From positions 2,232,001 through 2,296,000 of the forward strand of contig NZ_AP023396.1 of NCBI RefSeq assembly GCF_014466955.1: a stretch of 64,000 nt of DNA, given 5' to 3'. This document shows positions 43,863-53,117 of this stretch, one piece after another (within the stretch, counting starts at the first letter, position 1; every line of letters begins with the position of its first letter). This DNA comes from Nocardia wallacei (GTDB taxonomy: Bacteria > Actinomycetota > Actinomycetes > Mycobacteriales > Mycobacteriaceae). A model generated the notes under the pieces. It saw only the letters and a list, made by a program, of their open reading frames with translations. It ran no database searches and was not told the DNA's origin. The translations under genes and the position numbers were made by a program.

Positions 43863-46133
43863 ATGACGACGCTGGGCGACCGGCTCGACCACGTGCTCGG
43901 CGTGAAGGCCGCCGAATCGCTGGCCGACGCCTTCGACATGCACATCGTGGAGGACCTGCTGCGGCACTACCCGCTGCGCTACGCCACCCAGGGCCAGCCG
44001 CTGACCGAGGAGGCTCCGGAGGAGGGCGCCCACATCACGGTGGTCGGCCGGGTGACCAAGACCGAGAAGCGCCCGATGCGCCAGCGCCGCGGCAACCTGC
44101 TCAAGGTCGAGCTGGACACCGGCGCCAATCGTCCCGTGGAGATCACCTTCTTCAACGGCGACAAGGTGAATTACCTTGTGAAGCAGGGCGTCCGGGCGAT
44201 GATGTCGGGCACGGTGCACTACTGGCGACCGGATCGCTGGAATCTCTCACACCCGTCGTATCTGATTCTGCCCGAGGTCGGCGAGTCGGTGGAGAACCTC
44301 ACCTCGGTCCGCGGCTCCGGCAGTCTGCGCGGTCTGGCCGAGAGCGCGAAAGGCGCGCAGGGCGTGGATGTCTCGTTCTTCGAGCGCGAGTACATCCCCG
44401 TGTACCCCGCCACCGCGAAGGTGCAGAGCTGGGACGTGCTGGCCTGTGTGCGCCAGGTGCTCGATCAGCTCGATCCGATCGAAGACCCGCTGCCGCAGGA
44501 CGTTCGCGAGGAACGCGAGCTGATGGCGGTCACCGACGCGCTGCGGCTGATCCACCTGCCCGAGCACAAGTCAGATATCGAACGGGCGCGGGAACGCCTG
44601 CGTTTCGACGAGGCGCTGGCCCTGCAACTGGTGCTGGCGGAGCGCCGCCACGACGCCGAGGGCCGCGCCGCGCACTCCTGTCCGCCCCGAAACGACGGCA
44701 TCGCCAAGGACTTCGAGAGCCGCCTGCCGTTCGAGCTGACCGCCGGGCAGCAGAAGGTCATCGCCGAGATTTCCGGCGACCTGTCCCGCGCCCACCCGAT
44801 GCACCGGCTGTTGCAGGGCGAGGTCGGCTCCGGCAAGACGATCGTGGCACTGCACGCCATGCTGCAGGTGGTCGACGCCGGGTTGCAGTGCGCGCTCTTG
44901 GCCCCGACGGAAGTGCTTGCGGCACAGCACTATCGGTCGCTGCGCGCGATGCTCGGCGATCTGGGCACCGCGGGCGAGCTGGGCGCGGCGGAGAACGCCA
45001 CCAAGGTGGTGCTGGTGACGGGGTCGATGTCGGCGAGCGCGAAGAAGGCGGCGCTGCTGGATGCGGTCACCGGCGAGGCGGGCATCGTGATCGGCACGCA
45101 CGCGCTGATCCAGGACGCGGTCGAGTTCTACGACCTGGGCATGGTGATCGTGGACGAGCAGCACCGCTTCGGTGTCGAACAGCGGGACGCGTTGCGCGCC
45201 AAGGCCAAGCCGGGCATCACCCCGCATCTGCTGGTGATGACCGCGACCCCGATCCCGCGCACCATCGCCATGACCACCCTCGGCGACCTCGAAACCTCCA
45301 CTCTCACCGAACTTCCGCGCGGCCGTTCGCCCATCACCACGAAAGTCGTTCCCGCCAAGATGCATCCGAAGTGGGTGGACCGGGCATGGGAACGCATCCG
45401 CGAGGAGGTGGCGGCGGGGCGGCAGGCCTATGTGGTGTGCTCGCGCATCGGCGGCGACGAGGAGGAAGGCGCAACGGGTAAGGGTCGCAAGGGCAAATCC
45501 GCAGAGGAGAAGGAGGCCCCGACCACCCACGCCGCCGTGGACGTCTACGAGACGCTGCGCGCCGGCGAACTGGCGGACCTGCGGGTCGGTCTGCTGCACG
45601 GACGACTGCCGAACGACGAGAAGGACCGCGTGATGCGGTCGTTCAACGAGGGCGAGATCGACGTGCTGGTCTGCACCACCGTCGTCGAGGTCGGCGTGGA
45701 CGTCCCGAACGCGACGGTGATGGTGATCGTCGACGCCGATCGCTTCGGCGTGAGTCAGCTGCACCAGCTGCGCGGCCGCGTGGGCCGCGGCAAGCACGCC
45801 GGGCTGTGCCTGCTGATCACCGAGACCTCGCCGATGGGCAGCGCCATGGTCCGGCTGGAGGCGGTCGCGGGCACGCTCGACGGCTTCGAGCTGTCGGTGC
45901 TGGACCTGCGCCAACGCCGCGAGGGCGACGTCCTGGGGTCCGCGCAGTCCGGTACCGCTCGCAGCCTGCGCCTGCTGTCGCTGCTGGACGATCTCGAGGT
46001 GATCACGGCCGCGCAGCAGTTCGCCCGCGAGGTGGTCGAGGCAGATCCCGGTCTTCGGAAGCATCCGGGTCTGGCGACGATGATGCACGCGGCCGTGGAC
46101 TCCGAGCGCCTGGAGTATCTGGCCAAGTCCTGA
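43863..46133 (+). CDS. recG: ATP-dependent DNA helicase RecG
   Basis: RecG remodels stalled forks and branched DNA. The 756-residue product has an N-terminal wedge/OB domain (HITVVGRVTKTEKRPM), Walker A EVGSGKTIVALHA, VDEQHRFGVEQRDAL, TATPIPRTIAMTTLGDL, and GRVGRGKHAGLCLLI. A short charged insert (about residues 540-555, GKGRKGKSAEEKEAP) lies between helicase motifs IV and V. The ATG abuts the stop of the preceding gene. The DAK-recG order is widely conserved in actinobacteria. Confidence 0.96.
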   Translation: MTTLGDRLDHVLGVKAAESLADAFDMHIVEDLLRHYPLRYATQGQPLTEEAPEEGAHITVVGRVTKTEKRPMRQRRGNLLKVELDTGANRPVEITFFNGDKVNYLVKQGVRAMMSGTVHYWRPDRWNLSHPSYLILPEVGESVENLTSVRGSGSLRGLAESAKGAQGVDVSFFEREYIPVYPATAKVQSWDVLACVRQVLDQLDPIEDPLPQDVREERELMAVTDALRLIHLPEHKSDIERARERLRFDEALALQLVLAERRHDAEGRAAHSCPPRNDGIAKDFESRLPFELTAGQQKVIAEISGDLSRAHPMHRLLQGEVGSGKTIVALHAMLQVVDAGLQCALLAPTEVLAAQHYRSLRAMLGDLGTAGELGAAENATKVVLVTGSMSASAKKAALLDAVTGEAGIVIGTHALIQDAVEFYDLGMVIVDEQHRFGVEQRDALRAKAKPGITPHLLVMTATPIPRTIAMTTLGDLETSTLTELPRGRSPITTKVVPAKMHPKWVDRAWERIREEVAAGRQAYVVCSRIGGDEEEGATGKGRKGKSAEEKEAPTTHAAVDVYETLRAGELADLRVGLLHGRLPNDEKDRVMRSFNEGEIDVLVCTTVVEVGVDVPNATVMVIVDADRFGVSQLHQLRGRVGRGKHAGLCLLITETSPMGSAMVRLEAVAGTLDGFELSVLDLRQRREGDVLGSAQSGTARSLRLLSLLDDLEVITAAQQFAREVVEADPGLRKHPGLATMMHAAVDSERLEYLAKS

Positions 46134-46327
46134 CGGCCGGGCGCCGGTCCTGTGTACAAAGGAAGAGCCGCATGTCGCCGGGTGGCTGGAGGAGCGTAGG
46201 CGGCGATCGATGCGGGAGAGGAAGTGGGCGATGGGGTTTCGCATCGTCCGGACATGTCTCGGTGGTGGGGGATGCTGCCGGAGCAAGGGGCACGGCGTCG
46301 CCCACCGCGAGTCGGAAGGGAGTGCCC

Positions 46328-47251
46328 GTGGTAGCTATCGAGGTCGGATGGGGGCGGAAACCGCTACTACCGCAAACACTTTCCAGAATGCGGGTGCGGC
46401 AGCGACTGGGCGGGCTGCCGCCGACCATGCTGGTGCTCACCGGCATCGTGAGCGTGCAGGTCGGCGCCGCGGTGGCGAACAAGCTCTTCGCCGCCACCGG
46501 ACCCGCCGGAGCGGTCGGGCTGCGACTGTTCTTCGCCGGGGTGGTGCTGCTGGCCTTCTGGCGTTCCTCGCTGCGCATCGATCGCCGGGCGCTGCCGGTC
46601 GTACTGGCGTACGGTGCCGTGCTGGCGGCGATGAACCTGTGCTTCTACGAGTCGATCGACCGCATTCCCCTCGGCATGGCGGTCACCATCGAATTCCTCG
46701 GCCCACTCGCGGTGGCGCTGGGCGGTTCCCGCCGCTGGGTCGACCCGGTGTGGGCGGTGCTGGCCGGCGGCGGCGTCCTGCTGCTCACCCACGCCGACGG
46801 CCCGGTCGCCTGGACGGGTGTACTGCTGGCCCTCGCCGCCGCGGCCTGCTGGGCGTGCTACATCCTGCTCAGCGCCAAACTCGGCGAAAAGACCACCGGC
46901 GGAGGCGGTCTGGCCCTAGCCATGGCCTTCGGCGGCGTCCTCATGACCCCCGTCGGCATCGCGAGCGCGGGCACCGCCCTGCTCGAACCCTCCGTCCTGG
47001 CCGTCGGCTTCGGCGTGGCAATGCTCTCCTCGGTCCTGCCCTACTCGGTCGAACTGGAAGCCCTCCGCCGCATCCCACCCCGAGTCTTCGGCGTCCTCAT
47101 GAGCCTCGAACCCGCCGTCGCCGCCTTGGCGGGCCTGGCAGTCCTGGGCCAGCTACTCAACTTCCAGCAGTGGGGCGGGATCGCGTGCGTGGTGGCGGCT
47201 TCCGCGGGGGCCACCAGATCAGCGAAGGGGACCACTCCACCCGAGGCATGA
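46328..47251 (+). CDS. EamA/RhtA-like drug-metabolite transporter
   Basis: Product of 307 residues with about ten hydrophobic helices and two EamA halves; features such as ESIDRIPLGMAVTIEFLGPLAVAL are typical of RhtA-type threonine/homoserine exporters. Substrate is not certain. The GTG at 46328 follows GGAAGGGAG at good distance. The 194 bp between recG and this start has no gene I can support. Confidence 0.85.
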   Translation: MVAIEVGWGRKPLLPQTLSRMRVRQRLGGLPPTMLVLTGIVSVQVGAAVANKLFAATGPAGAVGLRLFFAGVVLLAFWRSSLRIDRRALPVVLAYGAVLAAMNLCFYESIDRIPLGMAVTIEFLGPLAVALGGSRRWVDPVWAVLAGGGVLLLTHADGPVAWTGVLLALAAAACWACYILLSAKLGEKTTGGGGLALAMAFGGVLMTPVGIASAGTALLEPSVLAVGFGVAMLSSVLPYSVELEALRRIPPRVFGVLMSLEPAVAALAGLAVLGQLLNFQQWGGIACVVAASAGATRSAKGTTPPEA

Positions 47252-47277
47252 GCGGCCAGCCCGATTCCGGGCGGACT

Positions 47278-47538
47278 TCACCTCTCCGGCAAGTCATTTC
47301 GGTCTCCGAGAGCGGCAGCGAAAGCCGGATGCGTACGGATGACAACCACGTCCTCACTCGTCAACGGTCCGCAGCGCGCGAATCGCCGCGCCGCACCGAA
47401 TGCCAGGATGGCGGTCAAAACTCCACCGGGCAGCCAGAAAGGGAAGAAGGCCACGAACAGGGGAATGTAGAGCCACTCGGACCCCGCGAGGCGGGCGAGC
47501 ACTGCCGCCCCCAGAATGACCCCGATCCAGGCGTCCAC
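47278..47538 (-). CDS. Small membrane protein, unknown
   Basis: Product of 86 residues with two hydrophobic helices (AWIGVILGAAVLARLAG; LYIPLFVAFFPFWLPGGVL) and a soluble tail. It starts with GTG behind AAGGGAG. It is convergent with the EamA gene. No family recognised. Confidence 0.6.
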   Translation of the reverse strand: MDAWIGVILGAAVLARLAGSEWLYIPLFVAFFPFWLPGGVLTAILAFGAARRFARCGPLTSEDVVVIRTHPAFAAALGDRNDLPER

Positions 47539-47869
47539 TGCTCCCTTCCCCTGGTCGTCTGATGGAATCTGATTGCGCCGCTCCGACGTTCCGCCAGCGC
47601 TCTCCCGTGCGCACTGTAAACGTCAGGAAGCTCATGCCGCAGTTCCAGCTGGAGAAACCTGACCCCCGGTGTAGGGTTCATCCGCTTCCTCTCCCCATGG
47701 TCGGCCGACGACCTGACACGTTCTTGCACCGAAATATTCGCCTTCTGAATATCGCTGCGAGACTGTGTCATTGGACCCACCTGTCATGCTGGCGGCGACG
47801 AAAGTATGCCTCGCCTGCGTAGGAATCCTCGGGCTCCGCTCCTATGTCGAGGGCCCCGTACATGCAGTT
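47539..47869. other. Gene-free stretch
   Basis: About 330 bp between the small membrane gene and the TPR gene, both on the minus strand. Short frames exist on both strands, but none has a ribosome-binding site or coding-type composition. I see no hairpin or long palindrome. Confidence 0.4.
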
Positions 47870-48823
47870 TCAGGCGAGAACTCCGGTGGCGTAGTCGTCC
47901 AGCTGGCGTACGGCGCGAGAGGTCTCCCACGGTGCCATTCGGGCCCTGGTGTCGGCGTAGACCTGCATGACGCGATATGAGGTCCATCCGCGAGTGAGGT
48001 CGATCGCGTCGCGGGCCGCTGTGCAGGCCCGTTCGATGTCGGTCTCTGCGGCGACTCGCGCGAGTTCGAGGTATCCCTTCGCTCGGTCCCGTTTCATGTG
48101 CGGGGGGATGAGCGGCAGTGTAGCTTCGATTCTGTCAGCGGCGGCGGCGAATTCACCGGACAATGCCAGGCATTGCGCGGTCGTCCTACCAGTGACCCAC
48201 CGCGAGTGGTAGTAGGCATAAGATTCGTCCGGAGTGGTCTGCTCGGCGAAATCGTCGGTGCCACGGTCCAATTGCGCCCACGCATGGCGGTGCCTGCCCG
48301 CTGTTGCGAAAGCCTTTGCCGCGCAGAGCCTCCGGAAATCAACCATTCGACCGTCACGTACGGGGATCAACAGCATCGCGTCCGCCAAATCGGCGGCTCG
48401 CGAATATTGACGGGTGGCGAGGGCCAACTTCGTGCGGCAGCAGAGTACCCCTGCCGCTACATCGGTGTCTCCGGCTTCATCCGCGTGCCGGTACGCCAGC
48501 TGGAACAGCTCATCGGCGCGCTGCAACTCCCCTTGGTCCCACACCGCCCAGGCGGTACTGGCGGTGGCTTTACCGGTTAGCGACTGGAGCGCGGGTTTCA
48601 GGCTCGTCGGACAGTCGCGCAGCAATGCGGTACATGACTTGGCTTGTGCTTCGATGATCGGTCGGACGGCATTCGCACCAAGCTTGTCATCCAATTGGAT
48701 TGCCGCGTGGACTGATGTTTGCAGACGCTCGATGGAGTCGGCAGTAACAACGGGCGTGTCTCCTCGAAGGGCCGATATGCCCACTGCCGTCGCAGTCGAG
48801 ACCAGGAAGTCTCGTCGGTTCAC
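47870..48823 (-). CDS. TPR protein, copy lacking the XRE domain
   Basis: Product of 317 residues, a close paralogue of the C-terminal three-quarters of the protein encoded just upstream (48868-50061); both end in ATGVLA. The HTH is missing. Homology continues a few codons before the start (ELTGDPDV) and then meets an in-frame stop, so the N-terminus was lost by deletion or mutation. The new N-terminus (NRRDFL, then a mildly hydrophobic stretch) looks like a twin-arginine signal. Whether the product is exported, a partner of the intact regulator, or a decaying copy is open. Confidence 0.75.
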   Translation of the reverse strand: MNRRDFLVSTATAVGISALRGDTPVVTADSIERLQTSVHAAIQLDDKLGANAVRPIIEAQAKSCTALLRDCPTSLKPALQSLTGKATASTAWAVWDQGELQRADELFQLAYRHADEAGDTDVAAGVLCCRTKLALATRQYSRAADLADAMLLIPVRDGRMVDFRRLCAAKAFATAGRHRHAWAQLDRGTDDFAEQTTPDESYAYYHSRWVTGRTTAQCLALSGEFAAAADRIEATLPLIPPHMKRDRAKGYLELARVAAETDIERACTAARDAIDLTRGWTSYRVMQVYADTRARMAPWETSRAVRQLDDYATGVLA

Positions 48824-48867
48824 ATCCGGGTCTCCCGTCAGTTCGTAGAATTACCTCGACCCCGACT

Positions 48868-50061
48868 TCAGGCGAGGACTCCGGTGGCGTACTCATCTAG
48901 CTGACGTACGGCACGAGCGGATTCCCATGGCATCATTTGAGCCCTGGTGTCGGCGTAGACCTGGCGGACGCGCGGCGAGGCATTTCCTCGAGTGAGGTCG
49001 ACTGCTGTGCGTGCCGCTGTACATGCGCGGTCGATGTCGATTCCAGCCGCGGTACTCGCCAAATGGAGATTCCATAGCGCCTGGTCACGCTTTGCGTGTG
49101 CAGGGATGAGCGGCAACATCGTCTGCAACGTATCGGCCGCAGCATCCATCTCGTTGGACGCTTCCAGACAGCGGGCTGTGAGCGCGCCCGTTGTCCACCG
49201 CGACTGGTAGTAGCAGTACGATTCACCTGGAGTGGTCTGCTCATGGTGATCGTCGGTGACACGACCCAACTGTGCCCAGGCGTCGCGGTTACGACCGCTG
49301 GCGGCGAAAGCCTGTGCTGCACAAAGCCTTCGGAAGTCGATGACTCGGCCATCCCGTGCTGGAATCAACATCATAGCGTCCGCCAAGTCAGCGCCCCGCA
49401 TGTACTGGTGTGTGTAGACCGCCAGTTGAGTGCGATGACAGAGGATTCCGGCCGCCAAGTCTGTGTCTCCGGATTCCTCAGCGTGCGTGTAAGCCAGTTG
49501 GAACAACTCGTCGGCGCGCTTGGTGTCCCCCTGATCCCAGACTGCCCATGCGTTGCTGGCCGTAGCCTCGCCAGCAAGCGACTGAAGTTCGCGTTTGAGA
49601 TTCGCCGGACATTCGCGCAGCAGCGCCGTGCACGTCCGAGCCTGCGCTTCGATTATCGGGCGCGCTGCATTGGAGCCGAGTTTATCGTCCAGTTGCACCG
49701 CAGAGTGGACCGTGGTTCGTAGATGTTCGATCGCATCAGCGCCGACGATGGGTGTGTCGTCACCCCGCAGGGTCGACATGCCAACTACTGCCGCAGTCGT
49801 GGTTAGGAAGTCTCGACGGTTCACGTCCAGGTCTCCCGTCAGTTCGTGGAATCGTCTCTTGCTCCCATGGTCCGCGTTGATCAGAACCGTGTCGAGGCGC
49901 GATTGGAAGGCGATGCTGACTTGTGCGTTGGGGCGGCTCTCCCAGAAACTCACTGTGCGCTGCGCACATGTCAAGTCTTCCGCCAACTGCTGCTGAGTTT
50001 TTCTGGTCGCTTCCCGCAGAGCTTTGACGTGTCTCCCGGTCCACATCGTTACGTCCGCCAC
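48868..50061 (-). CDS. XRE-family regulator with TPR domain
   Basis: Product of 397 residues. An N-terminal helix-turn-helix (residues 10-60, with TQQQLAEDL and RTVSFWESRP) is followed by an RRDFL motif (about residue 82) and a helical TPR-like repeat region to the end (AVWDQGDTKRADELFQLAYTHAEE). Such XRE-TPR regulators are common in Nocardia and Streptomyces, often next to small unknown genes. It is divergent from the 50347-52068 gene string, which it may control. Confidence 0.85.
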   Translation of the reverse strand: MADVTMWTGRHVKALREATRKTQQQLAEDLTCAQRTVSFWESRPNAQVSIAFQSRLDTVLINADHGSKRRFHELTGDLDVNRRDFLTTTAAVVGMSTLRGDDTPIVGADAIEHLRTTVHSAVQLDDKLGSNAARPIIEAQARTCTALLRECPANLKRELQSLAGEATASNAWAVWDQGDTKRADELFQLAYTHAEESGDTDLAAGILCHRTQLAVYTHQYMRGADLADAMMLIPARDGRVIDFRRLCAAQAFAASGRNRDAWAQLGRVTDDHHEQTTPGESYCYYQSRWTTGALTARCLEASNEMDAAADTLQTMLPLIPAHAKRDQALWNLHLASTAAGIDIDRACTAARTAVDLTRGNASPRVRQVYADTRAQMMPWESARAVRQLDEYATGVLA

Positions 50062-50346
50062 GGCACCCTCCCTGCCTGTTGCTGCCGATTGCTGAGACCT
50101 GCGTGCCCACTACCTTCCGCCGGCCTTGTGACCTGAGCAACATCTATCACGTGCTCGGTCGCCGAAGCGTCCAGAACGGTCACCGGAGCACTTTCGTCCG
50201 ATGAAGGCCGACCCGAATGTTCCCGAAGGGAGAAGGTTCGAAATGGTGACGAATTTTCAAGCAGGAGAAGAGGTTACAACAGAGTCCGTGCGGTGGCGGC
50301 GGTTCGCCGAAATCGGCCGGCTCGCCGGTTGTGCTGGAGCGGCGTG

Positions 50347-50700
50347 ATGGGTGACGACGGGAGTGTGTCACCTCCGACGGTGTGCGGGTTTGCCGATGCC
50401 GAGTTGGCGCATGAACAGATGCGCAGGCATCGCGAGTGCAGTCTCGAGCGATGTGTCTGGAAAGCCGCCGCGTACCACACATTGGTCCGAACAGGTTGTC
50501 TCGCACCGCAATCGCTCACTCCTCGGGACCGTGCCGCTGCGCGCGGCCTCGCATACCCACCTTTGCGGATCGAGATACCTCCGCCCGCTGCTCCGACCGC
50601 CGAGACATTGCGTCAGGTGCTCGATCGGCTCTCCGAGCTGGCGATGCCGCTCGGCTGTGCCGACCCAGGCGACGGGTCGCGGAGCGGGAGCTCGGGATGA
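50347..50700 (+). CDS. Small protein, unknown
   Basis: Product of 117 residues from the ATG at 50347 behind GGAG. It is rich in Cys and His in the first half (CGFADAELAHEQMRRHREC, ERCVWKAAAYH), which might bind metal. Its TGA overlaps the ATG of the next gene (ATGA). Not recognised. Confidence 0.6.
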   Translation: MGDDGSVSPPTVCGFADAELAHEQMRRHRECSLERCVWKAAAYHTLVRTGCLAPQSLTPRDRAAARGLAYPPLRIEIPPPAAPTAETLRQVLDRLSELAMPLGCADPGDGSRSGSSG

Positions 50701-50969
50701 GCGATCGGCGTACCGAAGTTGGCGGCTGGCAGGCGATCTGGCGGATCGATCGGCACCGCATTCGAATGTTGCTTGTCCGCAATACATCCGGATCGAGGCC
50801 GCTGCTGTCCGCGCCCGTTGCCGCCACCGCGCCGGATCTGGCGCAGATGCGCGAGCGTTTCCCCGATCTCTCGCCGCTGTGGGATGCGATCCGGCACGAG
50901 TACTGGACGGAAATCATTGCCACTCAGCAGGGCTCATCGAATCGAGCTGATGGAAGGAGGGTTCGTTGA
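50697..50969 (+). CDS. Small protein, unknown
   Basis: Product of 90 residues (MSDRRTEVGGWQAIWRIDRH...), overlapping its neighbours by 4 bp at both ends (ATGA and TTGA). Tight overlap indicates one transcript with coupled translation. No family recognised. Confidence 0.6.
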   Translation: MSDRRTEVGGWQAIWRIDRHRIRMLLVRNTSGSRPLLSAPVAATAPDLAQMRERFPDLSPLWDAIRHEYWTEIIATQQGSSNRADGRRVR

Positions 50970-51148
50970 CATCCGATTCGGACTCTCGCTCGGTGCGGCT
51001 GCTCGCCGAGCGGGCCGCACGGGCGGGCTACCGCCTTGTCCACGGGCTGGGCGGTACCGATGCCTGGGTGCTGCTGGACGCCGACGACGGCGTGCCGCTG
51101 TACTCCGCCGCCACGCTCGATCTCATCGAGCGGTGGCTGTCCGAATGA
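50966..51148 (+). CDS. Small protein, unknown
   Basis: Product of 60 residues from a TTG start supported by a strong GGAAGGAGG (50952-50960) and by overlap with the preceding stop. It is acidic and compact (GYRLVHGLGGTDAWVLLDADD). Function unknown. Confidence 0.65.
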   Translation: MTSDSDSRSVRLLAERAARAGYRLVHGLGGTDAWVLLDADDGVPLYSAATLDLIERWLSE

Positions 51149-51164
51149 CGAGGTGGAGCGCCCG

Positions 51165-51488
51165 GTGAACCGGCGCGGCTACGGCATCGTTCGGGCTGAC
51201 CTGGCGTCGTCGGTCGACGGATACGTCCGAGAGATTCGCGCCTTGGCAGTGGAACAGGAATGGGATCTGCGGGCGATCTTCGTAGAGCCTTCCGACCTGT
51301 GGTTTCCGCTGCTCTTGTCCTCGCTGGGGCTGCCCGGCACCGGTGTGGTTATCGTGCCGACGCCGGGGCACCTCGGCGGTTGGATGGATGTAGTCAGGGG
51401 GATGGTGGAGGTGTGGACGCTGGACCCTCCGAGGTGTTGGTCGCGGATCGAGACGGTGTCGGATGAACGCCGGGACAACCAGTCATGA
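51165..51488 (+). CDS. Small protein, unknown
   Basis: Product of 107 residues, GTG start behind AGGTGGAG. It begins NRRGYGIVRADLASSV and contains a VDGYVREIRALAVEQEWDL segment that recalls the N-terminal fold of serine recombinases, but no catalytic serine motif is seen, so I do not assign it. Same operon as the three small genes before it. Confidence 0.6.
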   Translation: MNRRGYGIVRADLASSVDGYVREIRALAVEQEWDLRAIFVEPSDLWFPLLLSSLGLPGTGVVIVPTPGHLGGWMDVVRGMVEVWTLDPPRCWSRIETVSDERRDNQS

Positions 51489-51618
51489 CTTTCGGGATGG
51501 CTGGAACCGTTGGTCGGCGTGGTGCGTCTGAGGTAGTGGAGCCGAGATGTTGCGTCAGGGGAGGAGTCGCAGTGGAAGCATCGAGAGGTTCGCCGCAATG
51601 GGTGAGGGAGGCGCCGCG

Positions 51619-52068
51619 ATGGACGGCCGCTACGTCTGGCAGATTGCCATAGGGCTGGGGCCGCCGGATCGCGAAGGCCCGGGCTCGGTGTCGAGTGATG
51701 CGATTCATCCGGTCGCGCTGTCGCTGGGGGACAGCGTGCGCAAACTCGATGGTGGGGATGGGATTCCGTGCGTGACGGGATTCGGCCCGGTATCCGATCT
51801 GGCCGAGGCCGCGGTGCGGCTGAAGGGGTACGACTATGGCCTGGCGCATGTGCCGTTCGAATGCACACTGACCGTGTACGCGACAGACGACGAAATGGAC
51901 GTGCTGCTTCGGCAGGTGTCCTGCGACCTAGCGGTGAATGCCGACGGCTACTCGTCGGCGGTGGGTCGGCACGTAACCATCGCTTTGCGGCCGATCTTCG
52001 AGTACGCCGCGATGGCGGCTTCGTATAGGTATCTGGTCGATCAGTACTCGGCGAACGCTGAGACATGA
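51619..52068 (+). CDS. Protein of unknown function
   Basis: Product of 149 residues from the ATG at 51619, which has GGGAGG nine bases upstream; the frame is open further back. It seems to be a soluble alpha/beta protein (YVWQIAIGLGPP; VPFECTLTVYATDDEMD). It closes the small-gene string that begins at 50347. Not recognised. Confidence 0.6.
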   Translation: MDGRYVWQIAIGLGPPDREGPGSVSSDAIHPVALSLGDSVRKLDGGDGIPCVTGFGPVSDLAEAAVRLKGYDYGLAHVPFECTLTVYATDDEMDVLLRQVSCDLAVNADGYSSAVGRHVTIALRPIFEYAAMAASYRYLVDQYSANAET

Positions 52069-52180
52069 ACGGGCCGGCTCGCTACCGAGGAGGCGGTCAC
52101 GAGGCGACGGGAGGCGCACGTGGTTTGGTAAGGTCAGGCGGTCACGATGCGGCAGGGGATCGAGCTGAAGGGGGCGGTCG

Positions 52181-52708
52181 ATGACACGCCGACTCGCGGT
52201 AGTTCTGCTGGTGGCATTGGCCCCGGGGCTGGGGGCGTGCAACGGTGGGGACGAGGGTGGCTCGACGGGGGCAGCGACGAGTAGCGCCGAGGCGAAGTTG
52301 TGGGATCCGTGTACTCAGATTCCGGACGATGCGCTGCAGCGTGCGGGGGTGGATCCGAGGACTAAGGAGAGCGGGATCGCGGGGGTGCACCAGAGCGGGT
52401 GGGAGATCTGCAGTTGGAGGGGGAAACGGTACACAGTTGGCGTGTTCTCCGGTAAACGATCGGTTCAGGAGATCGAGAGCAAGCCGGGTAACGTCGAGTT
52501 TCAAGACGTAGTGATCGCGGGACGCACGGGTCGGCAGTGGCGTGTCGAAGGAGCGAGTAAAGCCGACACTTGTGATGTCGCTTTCCCTGCTTCTCAGGGT
52601 GTGGTTCAACTGACGATCAGCAACAGCGCCATCATCGATAGCCCAGGCGATCCTTGCCTATCACTCAATACGGTCGGCGAGCAATTGGTTCCACTTCTGC
52701 CGCAATAG
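52181..52708 (+). CDS. DUF3558-family lipoprotein
   Basis: Product of 175 residues with a lipoprotein signal (RRLAVVLLVALAPGLGAC, lipobox LGAC) and the DUF3558 pattern LWDPCTQIPDDALQRAGVDP, ICSWRG and a C-terminal Cys pair. DUF3558 lipoproteins are frequent at type VII (ESX) effector loci in mycobacteria and Nocardia. It begins the cluster that runs to espG. Confidence 0.85.
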   Translation: MTRRLAVVLLVALAPGLGACNGGDEGGSTGAATSSAEAKLWDPCTQIPDDALQRAGVDPRTKESGIAGVHQSGWEICSWRGKRYTVGVFSGKRSVQEIESKPGNVEFQDVVIAGRTGRQWRVEGASKADTCDVAFPASQGVVQLTISNSAIIDSPGDPCLSLNTVGEQLVPLLPQ

Positions 52709-52728
52709 CAACGGGGAGGGCGTTCACA

Positions 52729-53112
52729 ATGGCCGGAGAAGAAGCAGCGAGATGGCAACGCTTGGCCGAGCAAGCTCGCTCAGGTGGCCTGTATCTGGAT
52801 GACGAAGCGATAGCACGTGAGTGCCTCGCGGCCTGTGACCAGCGACTGACAGATCTTCAGATCATGCTGGACACTGCGCGGTTCACTCAACGCGTCTCCG
52901 GGTTCGGCGATTTCGATATGGGTCGTGCACTCGAAGCAGGCTTCCTGAAGCAAGCCACCGGCGAGCCGAACTCTATCGACCAGGTCATCCTGGACCACAT
53001 CGACACCGTGAAGAACATGCGCGAAGTCATGGCCCTCTCCATCAAACAGCTCACCGGCCAGGACGTCGACAACGCCGGTGAGATCGGCTCCACCGATCCG
53101 ACGGGTAGGTAA
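52729..53112 (+). CDS. Small helical type VII secretion-associated protein
   Basis: Product of 127 residues, ATG behind GGGGAGGG. It is mostly helical (RWQRLAEQARSGGLYLDDEAI) and resembles WXG100/EspC-like partners in size and position, though the WxG turn is not evident. It is followed 5 bp later by the PPE-like gene, which suggests a co-secreted pair. Confidence 0.65.
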   Translation: MAGEEAARWQRLAEQARSGGLYLDDEAIARECLAACDQRLTDLQIMLDTARFTQRVSGFGDFDMGRALEAGFLKQATGEPNSIDQVILDHIDTVKNMREVMALSIKQLTGQDVDNAGEIGSTDPTGR

Positions 53113-53117
53113 TCGTC

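Noticed and set aside
51165..51488. Serine recombinase
   Set aside because: Only a vague resemblance to the N-terminal fold; no catalytic Ser motif and too short.
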